Assembly: GCF_032854445.1 (NCBI RefSeq)
Contig: NC_088295.1
Coordinates: 74,740,028 to 74,804,027 of the forward strand
Length of the DNA: 64,000 bases
Direction: 5' to 3'
Source of the DNA: Liolophura sinensis
Lineage: Eukaryota > Mollusca > Polyplacophora > Chitonida > Chitonidae
Shown: positions 35,621 to 47,430 of the stretch, in pieces
How the letters are laid out: every line of letters begins with the position of its first letter
Numbering within the stretch: the stretch's first letter is position 1
The notes under the pieces: generated by a model
What the model was told of the DNA's origin: nothing
The model's input: only the letters and a program-made list of their open reading frames with translations
Databases searched by the model: none
Position numbers and translations under genes: made by a program

Positions 35621-36452
35621 AACAGCGCAAAATGAGTCTTTATCTGGGAAACATGATGTTTGTTTGAAAATCAATCAAAGTCTGGCACATTTTATGATTT
35701 GTACAAAGCATTACCTTCCATATTTTCTGAACTTCACTTCTGACAGAGGCATTTAAACCCACATACAAGTCCCAATCATGTTTAGGATTCAAATGAATCC
35801 CACCTGCTGGCATCGGTTGGCCTAGATTTTTGTAGCCATGTTTATTATGCCAATTTCCATTTGCACCAAATCGTTGATACATGAACATGGTGGAAAACAT
35901 TTCATGGAAAAGATGTATTATTGTGTAATAGAAATAATGGTAGCCTAATAGTTGATGTCACTGCTTCAGAGGGATTAGAAAGGGTTTTGGTGGATAAAGA
36001 TTGGCATTAGGGGAGGTGTAAAGGGGAGAGTCCAAGGGGTACCTTGGCCAAAGATGATCTACACACCTACATGGAGATTGCTGGTGAGATACTGTTTCAA
36101 GATTACACCAATGTAATGATCAAATAACTGAAAAACGGTGTGTGACCAATTAGGGTACTTCTTACAGTCAATTCGACTCTGATGTTATCAAGAAGACCAT
36201 TTCCCAAGAAGGCCACAAAACTCAGACATTTGCTTTCACTGTGTGCTTAAGTGATCTACAGGTATGGCCTGAAACAATGGCAGATCATATGTAGTTTACA
36301 TATATTCAGCACATGCACTGATGCAAAACTCAAGGAAAAAAGTTTGTTTTGGGAGGTTAATAATAGTGAGATCGAACTTAGCATTAGTTCAGTAAATGGT
36401 GGTATTGGAAAAAAATACGAAGTGTCTATCTGTTGTGAGAAGAAATATTTGA
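35621..36452. other. No gene recognised
   Basis: AT-rich DNA ending in the left target-site duplication (AAATATTTG, 36443-36451) of the next SINE. Confidence 0.4.
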
Positions 36453-36728
36453 TTTTTTTTTTTTTTTTTTTTTTTTTGATTGTTGTTTTATGCCATACCC
36501 AAGAATATTTCACTTATACGACGGTGGCCAGCATTATGGTGGGTGGAAACCGGGCAGAACCCGGGGGAAACCCACGACCATCCGCAGGTTGCTGGCAGAC
36601 CTTCCCACATACGGCCGGAGAGGAAGCCAGGATGAGCCGGACTTGAACTCACAGCGACCGCATTGGTGAGAGACTCCTGGGTCATTACGCTGTGCTAGCG
36701 CACTAACCAACTGAGCCACGGAGGCCCC
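36453..36728 (-). mobile_element. SINE family B, full-length copy
   Basis: Read on the minus strand, it begins GGGGCCTCCGTGGCTCAGTT. TGGCTCAGTTGG is a canonical Pol III A-box and GTGAGTTCAAGTCC contains a B-box. The body (CTTCCTCTCCGGCC, CACCATAATGCTGGCCACCG) leads to the tail and about 25 A, seen here as T at 36453-36477. A 9-bp duplication, AAATATTTG, flanks it at 36443-36451 and 36732-36740. Long frames on both strands through it are spurious. It is the best copy from which to define the family. Confidence 0.92.
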
Positions 36729-37139
36729 AAAAAATATTTGTGAAGACTGCTGGACAATAGACCATAACTTATAACCATTACGGAAGATTCGATCACATTT
36801 AATGGGTTGGTGGGGAAAGACTATTTGCATTGGGGGAAGATGGCAGTTTAGCCATTGGAGTCAGGGTACTGTAGATAATGCAGATTGTTTACCAGTTACA
36901 AATTAACCCAGTATTTAAAAATGTGCATATTCATGTATGGTATGCCCGTTTTGTACATTTTTTTTTTATAGAAGCTGATTCTTATTTTCATTGCATTTTC
37001 AAAGCATTTGTAGAACTGAAGGGTGATGGTAAATATGTCTCTGGCTTAACATTTTGATGTGTCTTTTTGGTGTTAGTACTTTACCTGATATACCCTACCT
37101 TCTGCTGCATATTTTTCTGAACTGGTTTGATCCCCATGC
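36729..37139. other. No gene recognised
   Basis: AT-rich DNA; begins with the right target-site duplication of the preceding SINE. Confidence 0.4.
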
Positions 37140-37400
37140 CTGCGATGATTCAGCAGTCGTTTAGCCTGATTCGCTGATAAAATGTGGAGAATAATTGAGC
37201 GTGTCTTGCACGGTGTGCTGGGGGCTGAGATGATGGGATTCTAAGCCTGGGCTAGTGTAACGTCTACTGCCTAATGTCTCGCGAACAAGCTGTTTCCATA
37301 AATTCTTTATGAGCACGGCAGAAAGAAGCCTGATCCGGCCAGGCTGGGAAGCCTTTTATCTGCTGGACGGTTAGCAGGAAATCAATACTCCAATGCCATT
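37140..37400. promoter_or_regulatory. Candidate non-coding regulatory island
   Basis: High-complexity block, GC-richer than its flanks, with no frame or repeat. It contains TAGCCTGATTCGCTGATAAA, GGGATTCTAAGCCTGGGC and CCATAAATTCTTTATGAGC, the last a near-palindrome (CATAAA...TTTATG). It is called by texture. Confidence 0.28.
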
Positions 37401-39052
37401 GTGTGAGTAAACAGTTTTAGAGAATCATCTTCCACCTTTGTTTAAGATCAAGGAACTATTTTCTCCCCTTCTGTGCAAAAAGCCCCCGGATCTTACTTTG
37501 ACATATGTAGACAGATAAATGTAAGGTGAAAGTGTGATTAAGCTCACGTTTTGGGCCATTTCCGCCGTAACTAATTGTGACTTCATTCTGAATTATAATC
37601 TTGAGGCCTTTGTCTTCGGCATTTTCCAGAAATGCAGTTTTGCAATAAATCCTGTGGCATTAAATAAAAGTGAAGTAAATATATGGAGGAAAATTGTTTT
37701 CACGAGTTTAAATTTTGAAAGATTTCGTTTGAAGTGGGGAAAAAAATGCAAAACCTTTTAATGCGCTGTTGAAGTCTGCAACTCACTCAGTGTAAAACTG
37801 TTCTCTAAAACATGCTAGTGCTTTTAGCACTTTACTGGACAACTGCCAAGGTTTAGTTGATCTTTCATATGATCTTTCAGTTGATCTCTGTTAGTTTTCA
37901 CAGGCCAGAAACTGTGTGTGACAGTACTGTTGATTGGTGAAAGAGACTGGGTACTTCATAGGATAGTTAAACCTTCATGTTAAATTCTCCAGCCTAGCAT
38001 ATACCAATTTCACTGGAGAGGTTTAAGGTTTCTGCTAAGACCACAATACAAGATAAACATACAGGGTTTAAGTTTGAGTCATTCCACTTAATATTTGTTC
38101 TGGAGTCAAATTTGATTCTCGCCTTCACACAGCTTTCCTCACGTTTCTCAAACACAGCCTGCTAATGCTCATAACTTTCTGGGTTTGTTTATCTCAGAAG
38201 GGTATGGTGGGATGTTTAGTGGGTACCTACAGCCCTCCCAGTGTGAGGAAGTAAGAGGCTTAACATTTCGCTTCTTTAACACACAGGTACGTGGATGGAA
38301 GAGTAAAAACCAGGATCTAATGTGAGCAACATAAAAGAAAGTTTCACCAGGCTTCCTGGACATTTAAATCTCTTAAGCCACAAAAAACAGCTCTAGAAGA
38401 ACTGACCGGTTTGTCAGTCAGTCAGTCTGACATATTTTTGGATATCGTATATTTAGCATTGGAAATTGACTTGTATTTTGTAACAGTGTTTTGCAGGAAT
38501 TCATAGCTATAGAGAAATTCTTTTCGTTCCATTTTAGCTTACACTTCTCCATGCATTTTGCTTCTAACTGTCATGATTATAAATCCAGTTAAGTTTTCAT
38601 GAATGTTATGTATGGTAATTAAGGCTAATCGTCCCATCAAGGACTTTGTGTGTTGGACAGATGTTGAACTTGAAGCTTTGGACTTTGGATGTTTATGGTC
38701 TACAAGTGCTATTGGAATCTTGGACTTTATGCTTAAGTTTGTAGTAGATGAACTTGTACAACGAGCATGATGTGGTACAGATATACTGGGTGATAGTACT
38801 TATTACTGGAATTATCCATTTTACCTGTGTACATGGTCCATAGAGAAAGCTTATATACAAAATGGCCAGTGAATTGACATGATGTCAATAATGATAGCAT
38901 ACAACACATGTCTAAATAAAACACATTAAAAAAAGGACCTGCAGTTTGTATATACCTGGCTGTTTCATGTGGTTCCCCATGATTATTTCCCATGGAACCT
39001 TCATCTGTTACATGAAACTGTTTTTCAATAACCAATCTTTATGGATTATGAA
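37401..39052. other. No gene recognised
   Basis: AT-rich DNA with no supported feature; a 100-codon minus frame at 38733-39035 has no family signal. Confidence 0.4.
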
Positions 39053-39243
39053 TATCTCAGTCAGAATGAGGGAAAATGCATCAGTCAAGAATATGGGAGA
39101 ATGTCTCAATCAGCATATGGGAGAATGTCTCAATCAGCATATGGGAGAATGTCTCAGTCAGCATATGGGAGAATGTCTCAATCAGTATAGGGGAGAATGT
39201 CTGTCAGCATATGGGAGAATGCATCAGTCAGGAATATGGGAGA
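39053..39243 (+). repeat. 24-bp minisatellite, left block (about 8 units)
   Basis: The unit is CATATGGGAGAATGTCTCAA plus TCAG. Variants include TATAGGGG, a shortened GTCTGTCAG and a longer GCATCAGTCAGGAATATGGG unit. The block is split from the right one by a SINE insertion. All three plus frames stay open (for example an eight-residue MGECLSQH-type period) simply because the 24-bp unit lacks stops. Confidence 0.92.
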
Positions 39244-39507
39244 TTTTTTTTTTTTTTTTTTTTTTTTTTTGATTGGTGTTTTACGCCGTACTCAAGAATA
39301 TTTCACTTATACGACGGCGGCCAGCATTATGGTGGGTGGAAACCGGGCAGAGCCCGGGGGAAACCCACGACCATCCGCAGGTTGCTGGCAGACCTTCCCA
39401 CGTACGGCCGGAGAGGAAGGCAGCATGAGCTGGTCTTGAACTCACAGCGACCGCATTGGTGAGAGGCTTCTGGGTCATTACGCTGCGCTAGCGCGCTAAC
39501 CGACTGA
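39244..39507 (-). mobile_element. SINE family B inserted in the 24-bp array
   Basis: On the minus strand it starts at CTCAGTCGGTTAGCGCGC, about 13 bases inside the head of the 36453-36728 copy, and ends in a run of about 26 A (T on the plus strand, 39244-39270). It is flanked by a 13-bp duplication, GGAATATGGGAGA, at 39231-39243 and 39508-39520. The insertion is little diverged from the other long copy, suggesting recent activity. Confidence 0.93.
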
Positions 39508-39857
39508 GGAATATGGGAGAATGTCTCAGTCAGTATATGTGAGAACGTCTCAATCAGTATATGGGAGAATGTCTCAGTCAGCATATGGGAGAATGTGTCA
39601 TTCAGTATAGGGGAGAATGTCTCAATCAGTATAGGGGAGAATGTCTGTCAGCATATGGGAGAATGCATCAGTCAGGAATATGGGAGAATGTCTCAGTCAG
39701 TATATGGGAGAACGTCTCAATCAGTATATGGGAGAATGTCTCAGTCAGCATATGGGAGAATGTCTCATTCAGTATAGGGGAGAATGTTTCAATCAGTATA
39801 TGGGAGAATGTCTCAATCAGTATATGGGAGAATGTCTCAATCAGTATATGGGAGAAT
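39508..39857 (+). repeat. 24-bp minisatellite, right block (about 14 units)
   Basis: Same unit as the left block. The segment at about 39627-39740 repeats the irregular unit order that flanks the SINE (TATAGGGG unit, shortened GTCTGTCAG unit, GCATCAGTCAGGAATATGGG unit), but without the SINE. The last units before 39857 are near identical, indicating homogenisation at this end. Confidence 0.92.
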
Positions 39858-40020
39858 GCCTTCGGAAAGTCATCTCAGTGAAGCAGCACTAGATAACAGA
39901 GCAGTGGAAATCTGTCCTGCAACAAGGAGACACATTATATGCACTGTAAGGACTCCTTCGTCATCATAGGACTGAAAAATTGTTAAGTATGACGTTAAAC
40001 CCCAATCACTCACTCACTCA
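39858..40020 (+). mobile_element. SINE family A, 5'-truncated copy abutting the minisatellite
   Basis: It begins GCCTTCGGAAAGTCATCTCA, matching the middle of the 12735-13048 copy (GCCTTTGGTAAGGCATCTCA), and continues with GTGAAGCAGCACTAGATAAC, AAATTGTTAAGTATGACGTT, AAACCCCAATCACT and CACT repeats. It starts exactly where the 24-bp array ends; no target-site duplication is visible because the left flank is repetitive. Confidence 0.82.
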
Positions 40021-41399
40021 AAAATGTATAAGCTGATCAAGATATAGTGGTATTATCTGTTAACCTGCAAGAATAATCATACCCATAGTGTGGGTTGTAA
40101 AATTTTCTTACTATTTTCTCTTCCTTTTCACAATTCTGAAGCACATGTACATTAAACTAAGAGCAAACATTCACCCATTGTGTACCTGTTTTAATAAGAT
40201 TTCTTTTGTTTATGTGATTGTTGTTCAATGCAGTACTGAAGAAGGTTTAATGCGAGTTATTATTTTTTCATGGAGTCATATATAGCCGTATGAAGAGCTG
40301 GTTGTGGTCTTGTGAAAGAACATTTGTATTATCTGTACAGTATTTCAGAAATAAAATAGTTTGTTCACTCCAGAAACTCTAGTAAGCTGTAGCTAAGCTG
40401 AAGTCTCTAAAACCTTTATGAATATTTACATTTGCATGGGGCTGGAGCAGTGTTGAACATTATCAGTGTTAAACCTTACATTCTGGTACATGTACATACA
40501 CCCATAACCGAAATTATCTTGATATCAGATACGCTCTCATTTCCGTCCAGACACTGCCATTTGAATTTCAAATTCTGTGTAATTTTTGTCGGATTTGTAT
40601 TCATGGTCAGACTTTGTGGAAGTCGAGACGGAAGGGTCAAATTGAGCAGTCCGACTGGCAGTTCTTAGTTTTGTAAGCATTAGCATGTAGGTGATGTTCA
40701 ATTGGAGGATGAATTCAGTGGTAGGCCACTGGTTTCAGGTCTGCTAAGGTGATTGCCCTACATTTATAGTACATCTAGAGTTTCATAGATCTTCTTGGAT
40801 GACTGGTGAGTTGGATCACTTCACTCAGTATTAAATAGCTAGCCTGTTGGCAGGCTGGTAACTTATTTACCCTGAAGCTGGAAATGTCCAATATTTATGT
40901 GTATATACCAGTTCTGATTCTTGGAATTCGCGTGAGAAAATATGTTATTGTACAGTTTCATGTAAAAGACTTGTAATCGGAAACACTTAATTTGTTGTTA
41001 AAAGCTGTTAATTATGTTCACTTAAACCCAGAAGTTAACATCATGCAAAGTTCTCCAATTAGTGGTTTATCTTACCTGTAATGAACAGTTTATTTGATTA
41101 CATTTAGTGAGCTACCCTACTATATTCCAAGTGAATATTATCTTGCCTGTTAGTGTAGTGGTCAGTTTTAATTAAGATTTGTAGTCAATGTGTTGAGCAG
41201 ATTGGAGACTGAAACATACAGGATATGCTTTCATATTCACCATGTTTGTAAGATTATATTGCCTTGGCTTAAAAATACAACGGAGATATCAAAAATAGAT
41301 GTGATTCATATGTAATGGCTGTGGTATCCAATGGTCATTTCTGTCCATTGGACATTGTCCACTGTCTGGGTAGCAAGAAACTGTCATCTGTGCTTTTGT
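40021..41399. other. No gene recognised
   Basis: AT-rich DNA with no supported feature. Confidence 0.4.
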
Positions 41400-42480
41400 G
41401 CGTTTTTTGTTTGGCCTTACATGAAGTTAAGGTTCATGAAGGCTCATTATGCTTAATCGACTAATGTGGCATATGTCTCTCCTTGCACCTTGCTGCATTC
41501 ATGATTGGACAGCCATGATCCGCTACTCCTTGTAGTCATCAGCATTAGAGCAAATGTATTGATCAATTCAGTGAAAAGATTTCATCGCTATTAATCATTG
41601 ACGGAAATATTCTCACAGGTGCCATGTGTGTAGGAATCTTTTCTGTAGCCAGTTTCATAGGCAGCTAGTTCATCTTGCTGGCATCTCCCCAAGAAATTGG
41701 ATGATCGGGGGGGAAATGGCCGCAATGACAATAGCCTTTGATATGCTGTGCCCTTCATGCGTGTCAGTGGTGAAAGAATGCATCATTCTGAGTTAAGTTG
41801 ATTTGCTACAAACAGTTTCAATTCTGCCTATATCAATTATTTGCAATGATTATAATTGAAAGCCAGTTGTGGCAGTCAGCCCCCTTGTCCATCTGCTCAG
41901 GAGCTTATTACACCAGGAATATGGCCGACTGGAGAACAAACACTTGGGAAGGACTACAGATGGACTGGACAGTTAATTAATTCTATTAGCGTTCAGAACG
42001 GTGTGAGCTGACCCAAAGCTGGACTGACTGGTTATAATCAGTTGTTGTCAGGTCTGGGGTGGGTTTCCTGGTATCCTATGGCAATGTCGGTGGCCCCTGA
42101 CCATTCTGTAGAGGGTTAATAGAGCAGACCTGGAATCGTCCGGGGCTGCCCCTGTAGCACTGCCTTAATGCTGTGATGAGGGAATAACTGGCTGCCTCGA
42201 TTCAGATTAAGATTAAAGATTAGGACCTTTTACTCTACTGACAGATCCTAAGGGCTTTGGGATCAGTGAAGAATCTCAGTTCATTAACACCTGATTAAAA
42301 CATCCAGTTTGGATGCCTTGAGGAACAACTGGCTAATCCCACAATATCTTGCTGAGAAAGTCAGTTTATAATGGCCTGATGGATTGGTTCGGAAGACAAG
42401 CTCTGCAGTGCTCATCCAAAATGTATAACAATCCACTGGGTGTCTTCACCGTCTCCGCACACTCGTTACAAAGGCTTTGT
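41400..42480. promoter_or_regulatory. Candidate non-coding regulatory island (long)
   Basis: The longest stretch of repeat-free, high-complexity sequence in the window. It includes CATTCATGATTGGACAGCC, CTATTAATCATTGACGG, GATTCAGATTAAGATTAAAG, GGATTGGTTCGG and GC-richer parts such as CGTCCGGGGCTGCCCCTG. Many TAAT and ATTA cores are mixed with TGAC and CCAAT-type motifs. No frame over about 60 codons resembles a protein. It may comprise two adjacent elements (about 41400-41760 and 41920-42480). Confidence 0.3.
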
Positions 42481-44178
42481 TAGTTCTGTCAGACATCAAA
42501 GATGCATGCATACTTTTTTGCTGAATCTTAATTAGTCCAGTGGTGGATTATCAGAGGCAGTAAAGTAGCTTGTTTGGAAACCTCAAATTTGGATTTTCCA
42601 ACCGACCCAAGTAATTGCATATGCATGATGTAGTGCATTCAAATTTTGTTTTTTGTCATTAAAAATACACAAGGTAAAGATACAGATTTGTATTATACAT
42701 GTATGCACGAAGAATTTATACAGGTATATTTATTTCAGTTTTTATATCTGTTTGATGGTGTAATCTGTATGGCACAATGGCATGTATTCTGTGAAAAAAG
42801 GGGTATTGATTTGAAAATGCCCAGGTCTAATTGCCGTAATATAGCAAAAGGGAGATTTTGAGCTTGTAAAAGCAGGCATGGGAAGGAAATTTATATTTGC
42901 AATTCTCGACAACTTTCAGAAATTCTCATTCACCAAATTCTACATGATATAGCTGATGTGTTTGTGACATATTTAATGATATAATGTGGCACATCTCCTG
43001 AAGTGCAGGAAATTAAATTTAGGTTGAACTTACGGAATTGGCATTACATGAAAAAAATGTATACTAGATTTTTTAAGATGCAGTATGTGGGGACAGAAAA
43101 TCGCAACAGTATAAGCACTTCAGAAATGTTAAACTGACTGTTTATTGCTCTTTTGGTGAGCACTATGAAAGTCTTTGATGTTTAAATGTCTCTTTGGTCC
43201 AAAGTTAGTGATTCCCTCCACTGTTAATGCACCATTTAACTCAGAAGTCACTTCAGTCCTGCTTCAAGTTGTCCAGGAAATAGAGAACGGCCGTAGTTAG
43301 CCTGTGAGGATGGAAAGAAGAGACTTGAAAAATGAACCTTTCTGCTACTTACTGTCATCTCCAGGAAAATGTTTCTAAAACTGCGAAACAATAAGTTAAA
43401 TGGATACATAGGGCACTTTGCTGATTTTTGTCTTTGACAGATGTGTTTTTAGATGTTTGAAGTGGCAGTGTGGTTAAAGATTATTCAGAAGGCTGTGTAG
43501 CTACAGGCTGGTGAGGGTTAGCACTGATGGTGTCAAAGATAGAGACTGTATTACCCCAGAGGCCCTGAGTGGTGGGAAAGTGTAATACTTAGCCAAATAT
43601 CTTGGTATGAAGAAATTTGTCACCTTGCCTAATATGTTTCCCATTAGTCACATGGCAGTGATTATTAACACACCAACAGTTGGAAATCACAAGATCAGTT
43701 GGCCCAGCCAGCCCACCCCTTTCTCCAGTTCTGTATGCCTCCCCTAAAGGATAAGGAAATTCTTATCCCAGCCATTGACTTTTGGCCTCCCCCTTACCCC
43801 CTTCCCTCTGCAAACTGCCTTTAGAAAAACACCAGATCTCTTGGTGGGAAAAAATCTTAATTACAAAGTGGGATCTGTTTTATTGTTTTATTCTGAGGAC
43901 TCTAAAATACCTTGTGACATGAAGAATTCTATTCTGTTACATCAACCCAGGCAGGCATACTTGTTTTGCCTGCTGAAAGCCTAACAATGCATAAAAGTCT
44001 TCAGGTATTTGCGTTGAAAAGTAATTATAATTGAATAGCCCAGTGGGATAAGTAAGTAAGGGATAATAAATGATCCTGACCAGCTCTGTCAAATGGATTT
44101 CCTCACACTAAAACATCTATCTCAAGACATCAAATAGAGCTTATCTCACTAGTCTTTACCCAACACCTATTTTTTCAG
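42481..44178. other. No gene recognised
   Basis: AT-rich DNA; 43650-43830 is moderately pyrimidine-rich. No supported feature. Confidence 0.4.
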
Positions 44179-44214
44179 CAAGGACTAGATTTCATTTGTC
44201 ACTTGGCCACAGAG
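44179..44214 (+). other. Candidate 36-nt microexon
   Basis: A strong acceptor (CTATTTTTTCAG) and a strong donor (AGAG|GTAAGA) enclose 36 nt, a multiple of three, with an open phase-0 frame (QGLDFICHLATE) and a second open frame. No partner exon or family was recognised, so this is a splice-signal prediction only. Chance pairs of such sites do occur. Confidence 0.18.
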
Positions 44215-46739
44215 GTAAGAAGAAGTTTTTGGAAAAGGAAACAGTTTTGGAAAATCCATCATGGGGAGTTCATTAGGTTTGACACCTGTTCTGTATGCAC
44301 TGCCATTACAAGTCAGCCTGTTTTTGCTGTGTGCCTGCCAGTTGCAAAGGCTTTATTTGGATTCTGCAAGTTTTTTCATTGCATTTTTTTTCCTGTTTAG
44401 TAACAGCAGCTAAAAGTGATGTATATCTGGACTCTGCATGTCAATCTGAATTGAGTTTTGAACTAAGCAAATCAATCCTGGTGCATATCTTTGCTACATA
44501 TTCTTGCCACTTTGTGACGTTTGGTTGGTTTACCACATCATCACGGTGTTCAAACTACTTAGCTTTTGCCTGTTACTGGTATGAAAATATCTTAAGTCAT
44601 TTGTCAAAAACATAAGTTTTTTTTCCCTGGAATTTCATTTATTTGACTGGCAAGATGATGTTAACAGAACTGCTTTGTCTCACTTGAACTGAGATGTGCT
44701 GCTCATTTGCACAAGCTACAGTCTTGTTTATTTGTACTGTTGCCTAAGAATTAAATGGGATGTGTGCTGTTTATGTAAAAAGACATTTCTATCTGTTCGT
44801 CCAATAAATGTTTATGCTAATACTAAGTTTTCGTTTCAAATAATAGTTACCATGGTAACACTGGTCTTATTTTGTAAGTCTGTTTGTTCCTATATGTACA
44901 TGTACAAACACGCTATTTTGGCCGCTTGAGGTCAGTCTAGTGGGTTACCCTGTTGATTTTTTTTCTGTGAAAGTAACTCTCAGTGAGATGCATTTCAAAC
45001 CAGTGTTTTTGAGATCATCATACTCAAACATTTGAAGAACACTTCATCGCTGTCTCCCTTCACTTTGTCAGTCTCTGTCTGCATTCCATCAGATTCATGA
45101 GCTGTGCAATACTTGCTTTGGTGGCTGTCAAAGGCCGACCATGCAACCTGTTCATTTTGTGTTACCCATGTGGCGTGTGTGAGAAGTTTTTGAGTGTAAA
45201 ATCAATATTGATTGATCAAAGTAATGCACTGTCAATTAACCTGAGGCGTTTTACAGTGATCCCATATCTAAGCGGTGAAGGGCTGAACAAAATTGATGTT
45301 CTGTATTTGAAAGTAATTCATTAAGCTACTTGAGTCTGTTCAGCTTAGAGCTACCCAGTAATCTGCAGGACAATCAACAATGTCTGCTCTCAGTCTCTCT
45401 TAACCATGATATTTATCCCCAATCTCTATCGACTCCTGATCACATTCTTATCCCCAGCTCACTTTTTCCACCCAACTTTTAACACAATTTTGTGGAAGCT
45501 AAGGCTCAAAGGTGACCTTGGGTTTCTGTAGCTTACTGAGATCAATATATTCCTGAGCCGTGATGTCTTTTTGTTAAAGGCAAGGAAACGATGATAGCTA
45601 CATGTATGTTAGCGAATGATCATAACCAGGGTCTGTGTTGAATACATGGCGCAGTTCATAATGCATGATTCTTAATACAAGTTGTCTTGTGATGTCTTTT
45701 TACGATTTTTGCTACATTTTGTATTGAAATTTACCAGAACTTCAAAGAAAAATTAAGTGATATGTAAACAGGTACTCATCAAATTCTGTTCTAAAATAGT
45801 CCAGTCTACCTCAAAGAACTTTTTGGAGTTTTTGTCTTCAGGAACGTGCAAGACTTGTTGCTAAATTCATCCAAACTGATGAAGATTAAGCTTTATTTTC
45901 TCTTCTCCAACAAAGCAATTGATGTTTCTTGGACAAGATTTTCCATTTTGTTGGTGAATCTGTTTAGTTTTTTTTTTCTCTTTGGCAAAGGTTTGGGTGT
46001 AAAATACCACACACAAGAATATTTCACTATAGTCATGCTCATGACTACAGTACAGACTTGGAGGAAGTACAGACTGAGGAAACTGCTGCTCTATACCAGG
46101 TACCTGACAAACCTCCAGAGTAAAGGCTTCGTCTAAACCAGCAATTCATAAAGAAGCTTCATAAAAGCTTGCATTTTACCAATGTCGGCAGAAAGTTACT
46201 GGGTCTCCGTGTTAATGACTGCAGGACATATGCAAGTGCCAAGTCCAGTTCTAACTTACTTGTTTAGCAGCTAAGTAAGTAGATATGATAAAGCTAGCAC
46301 AGTTCAACATATGAAATAATTGTGTGTACTATTCCTTAACACTGTTACAATCAAACACAATAGATGTAAGTACATGCACACTAGTAATGGGGAGAGCGGT
46401 CTGGCCTGGAACTAGTAGGGTATTTGGTAATCTGTCAATCAACATCACCTGTGAAATGGATGATTTCGTATTATTTGATTTGTGTTTAACAGTGTAAGAT
46501 GAAGGAAATACCCTGAGTTAACTTTCATCTCAGACACACCTGTTTTCATCTGCGAATTGAACTTTATATCTATACCATATTGTTTGAAGACAGGTGTTCT
46601 TCAGCAAACTTCACACAACACTTGGTGCCCACAAGAAGTTCCCACTGGGACTCATCTGACAAGAGAAGTGGATAAACAAACATCTATGTCAGGTACCAAA
46701 ACAAGTGGCTGGATCCATAAAGCCAGGAGATGCATCATC
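44215..46739. other. No gene recognised
   Basis: AT-rich DNA; contains one SINE 3' fragment (45990-46037) and overlapping short frames at 44203-44929 without family resemblance. Confidence 0.4.
45990..46037 (-). mobile_element. SINE family B 3'-end relic
   Basis: GGTGTAAAATACCACACACA followed by AGAATATTTCACTATAGTCA matches the inverted family B tail (GGTGTTTTACGCCGTACTCA, AGAATATTTCACTTATACGA) with about a quarter of positions changed. Only the 3' end is left. Confidence 0.55.
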
Positions 46740-47430
46740 CAGTGAGTTGTCCATCTAGGGCACGTACACAACAACATGTTGTATATAGCGGCCTCTTGCC
46801 GGAGACCCTGTTAGCCTTTGGGCACGCAATACATGTAACAGTAAATCACAGGGGAGGCCATTAGGAAATAGACCCTCAGGAATGCCCGCCATGACACATT
46901 CCTCCACAATCAAACAAACCCTCACAGACTGAAGGGGGGAAAAACTGAGCTCAAATTAATTCTGTTGAGGAATAAATAATGAAGCTGGCAACAGCGCTGC
47001 CCTGTTTTGTGGAGGGTTAATGTTCATCGGGCTGTCACGTCTCCGAGACGCTGCGGCACTGGGACAAGAAGACTTGTGACAGATGCTCTAGACAGATATC
47101 TGCGAGGAAAAGAAATCTCCAGGCCGGTGAGGCAGAATTAGTAGGTTGGTTTTATTGATCGCGGCCGACGAGCCGCTTGGCCTGGTCGCTGTGGCAAATG
47201 GAGTTATTTGTAGTAGCAAAACTCCCATGAGCTTGTCGAGCTGAGCGCTGCACATTGTGTAGCAATTGATTTTCCCTGACGACACGACATCACGGGCATG
47301 TACATCAGCAGTAGACACCATTGTAGGAATTCCCTTTAGCGATTTCAGAGGAATGGTATAGGTATAATCCGTTTCATATTGGAATTGTTGACTGGCACTC
47401 AGAAGTGTAAATACGACAGACAACCTTTGG
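46740..47430. promoter_or_regulatory. Candidate non-coding regulatory island
   Basis: One of the most distinctive blocks: GC-richer and with unusually many CpGs for this window (GATCGCGGCCGACGAGCCGC, CTGTCACGTCTCCGAGACGC), next to AT motifs such as TCAAATTAATTCTGTTG and GAGGAATAAATAATGAAG. A 111-codon minus frame (47088-47423) covers its right half without any recognised domain; coding potential cannot be fully excluded. Confidence 0.32.

Noticed and set aside
36251-36830. Overlapping frames of 65-131 codons on both strands
   Set aside because: They run through the SINE-B copy and its poly-T tail; no coding function.
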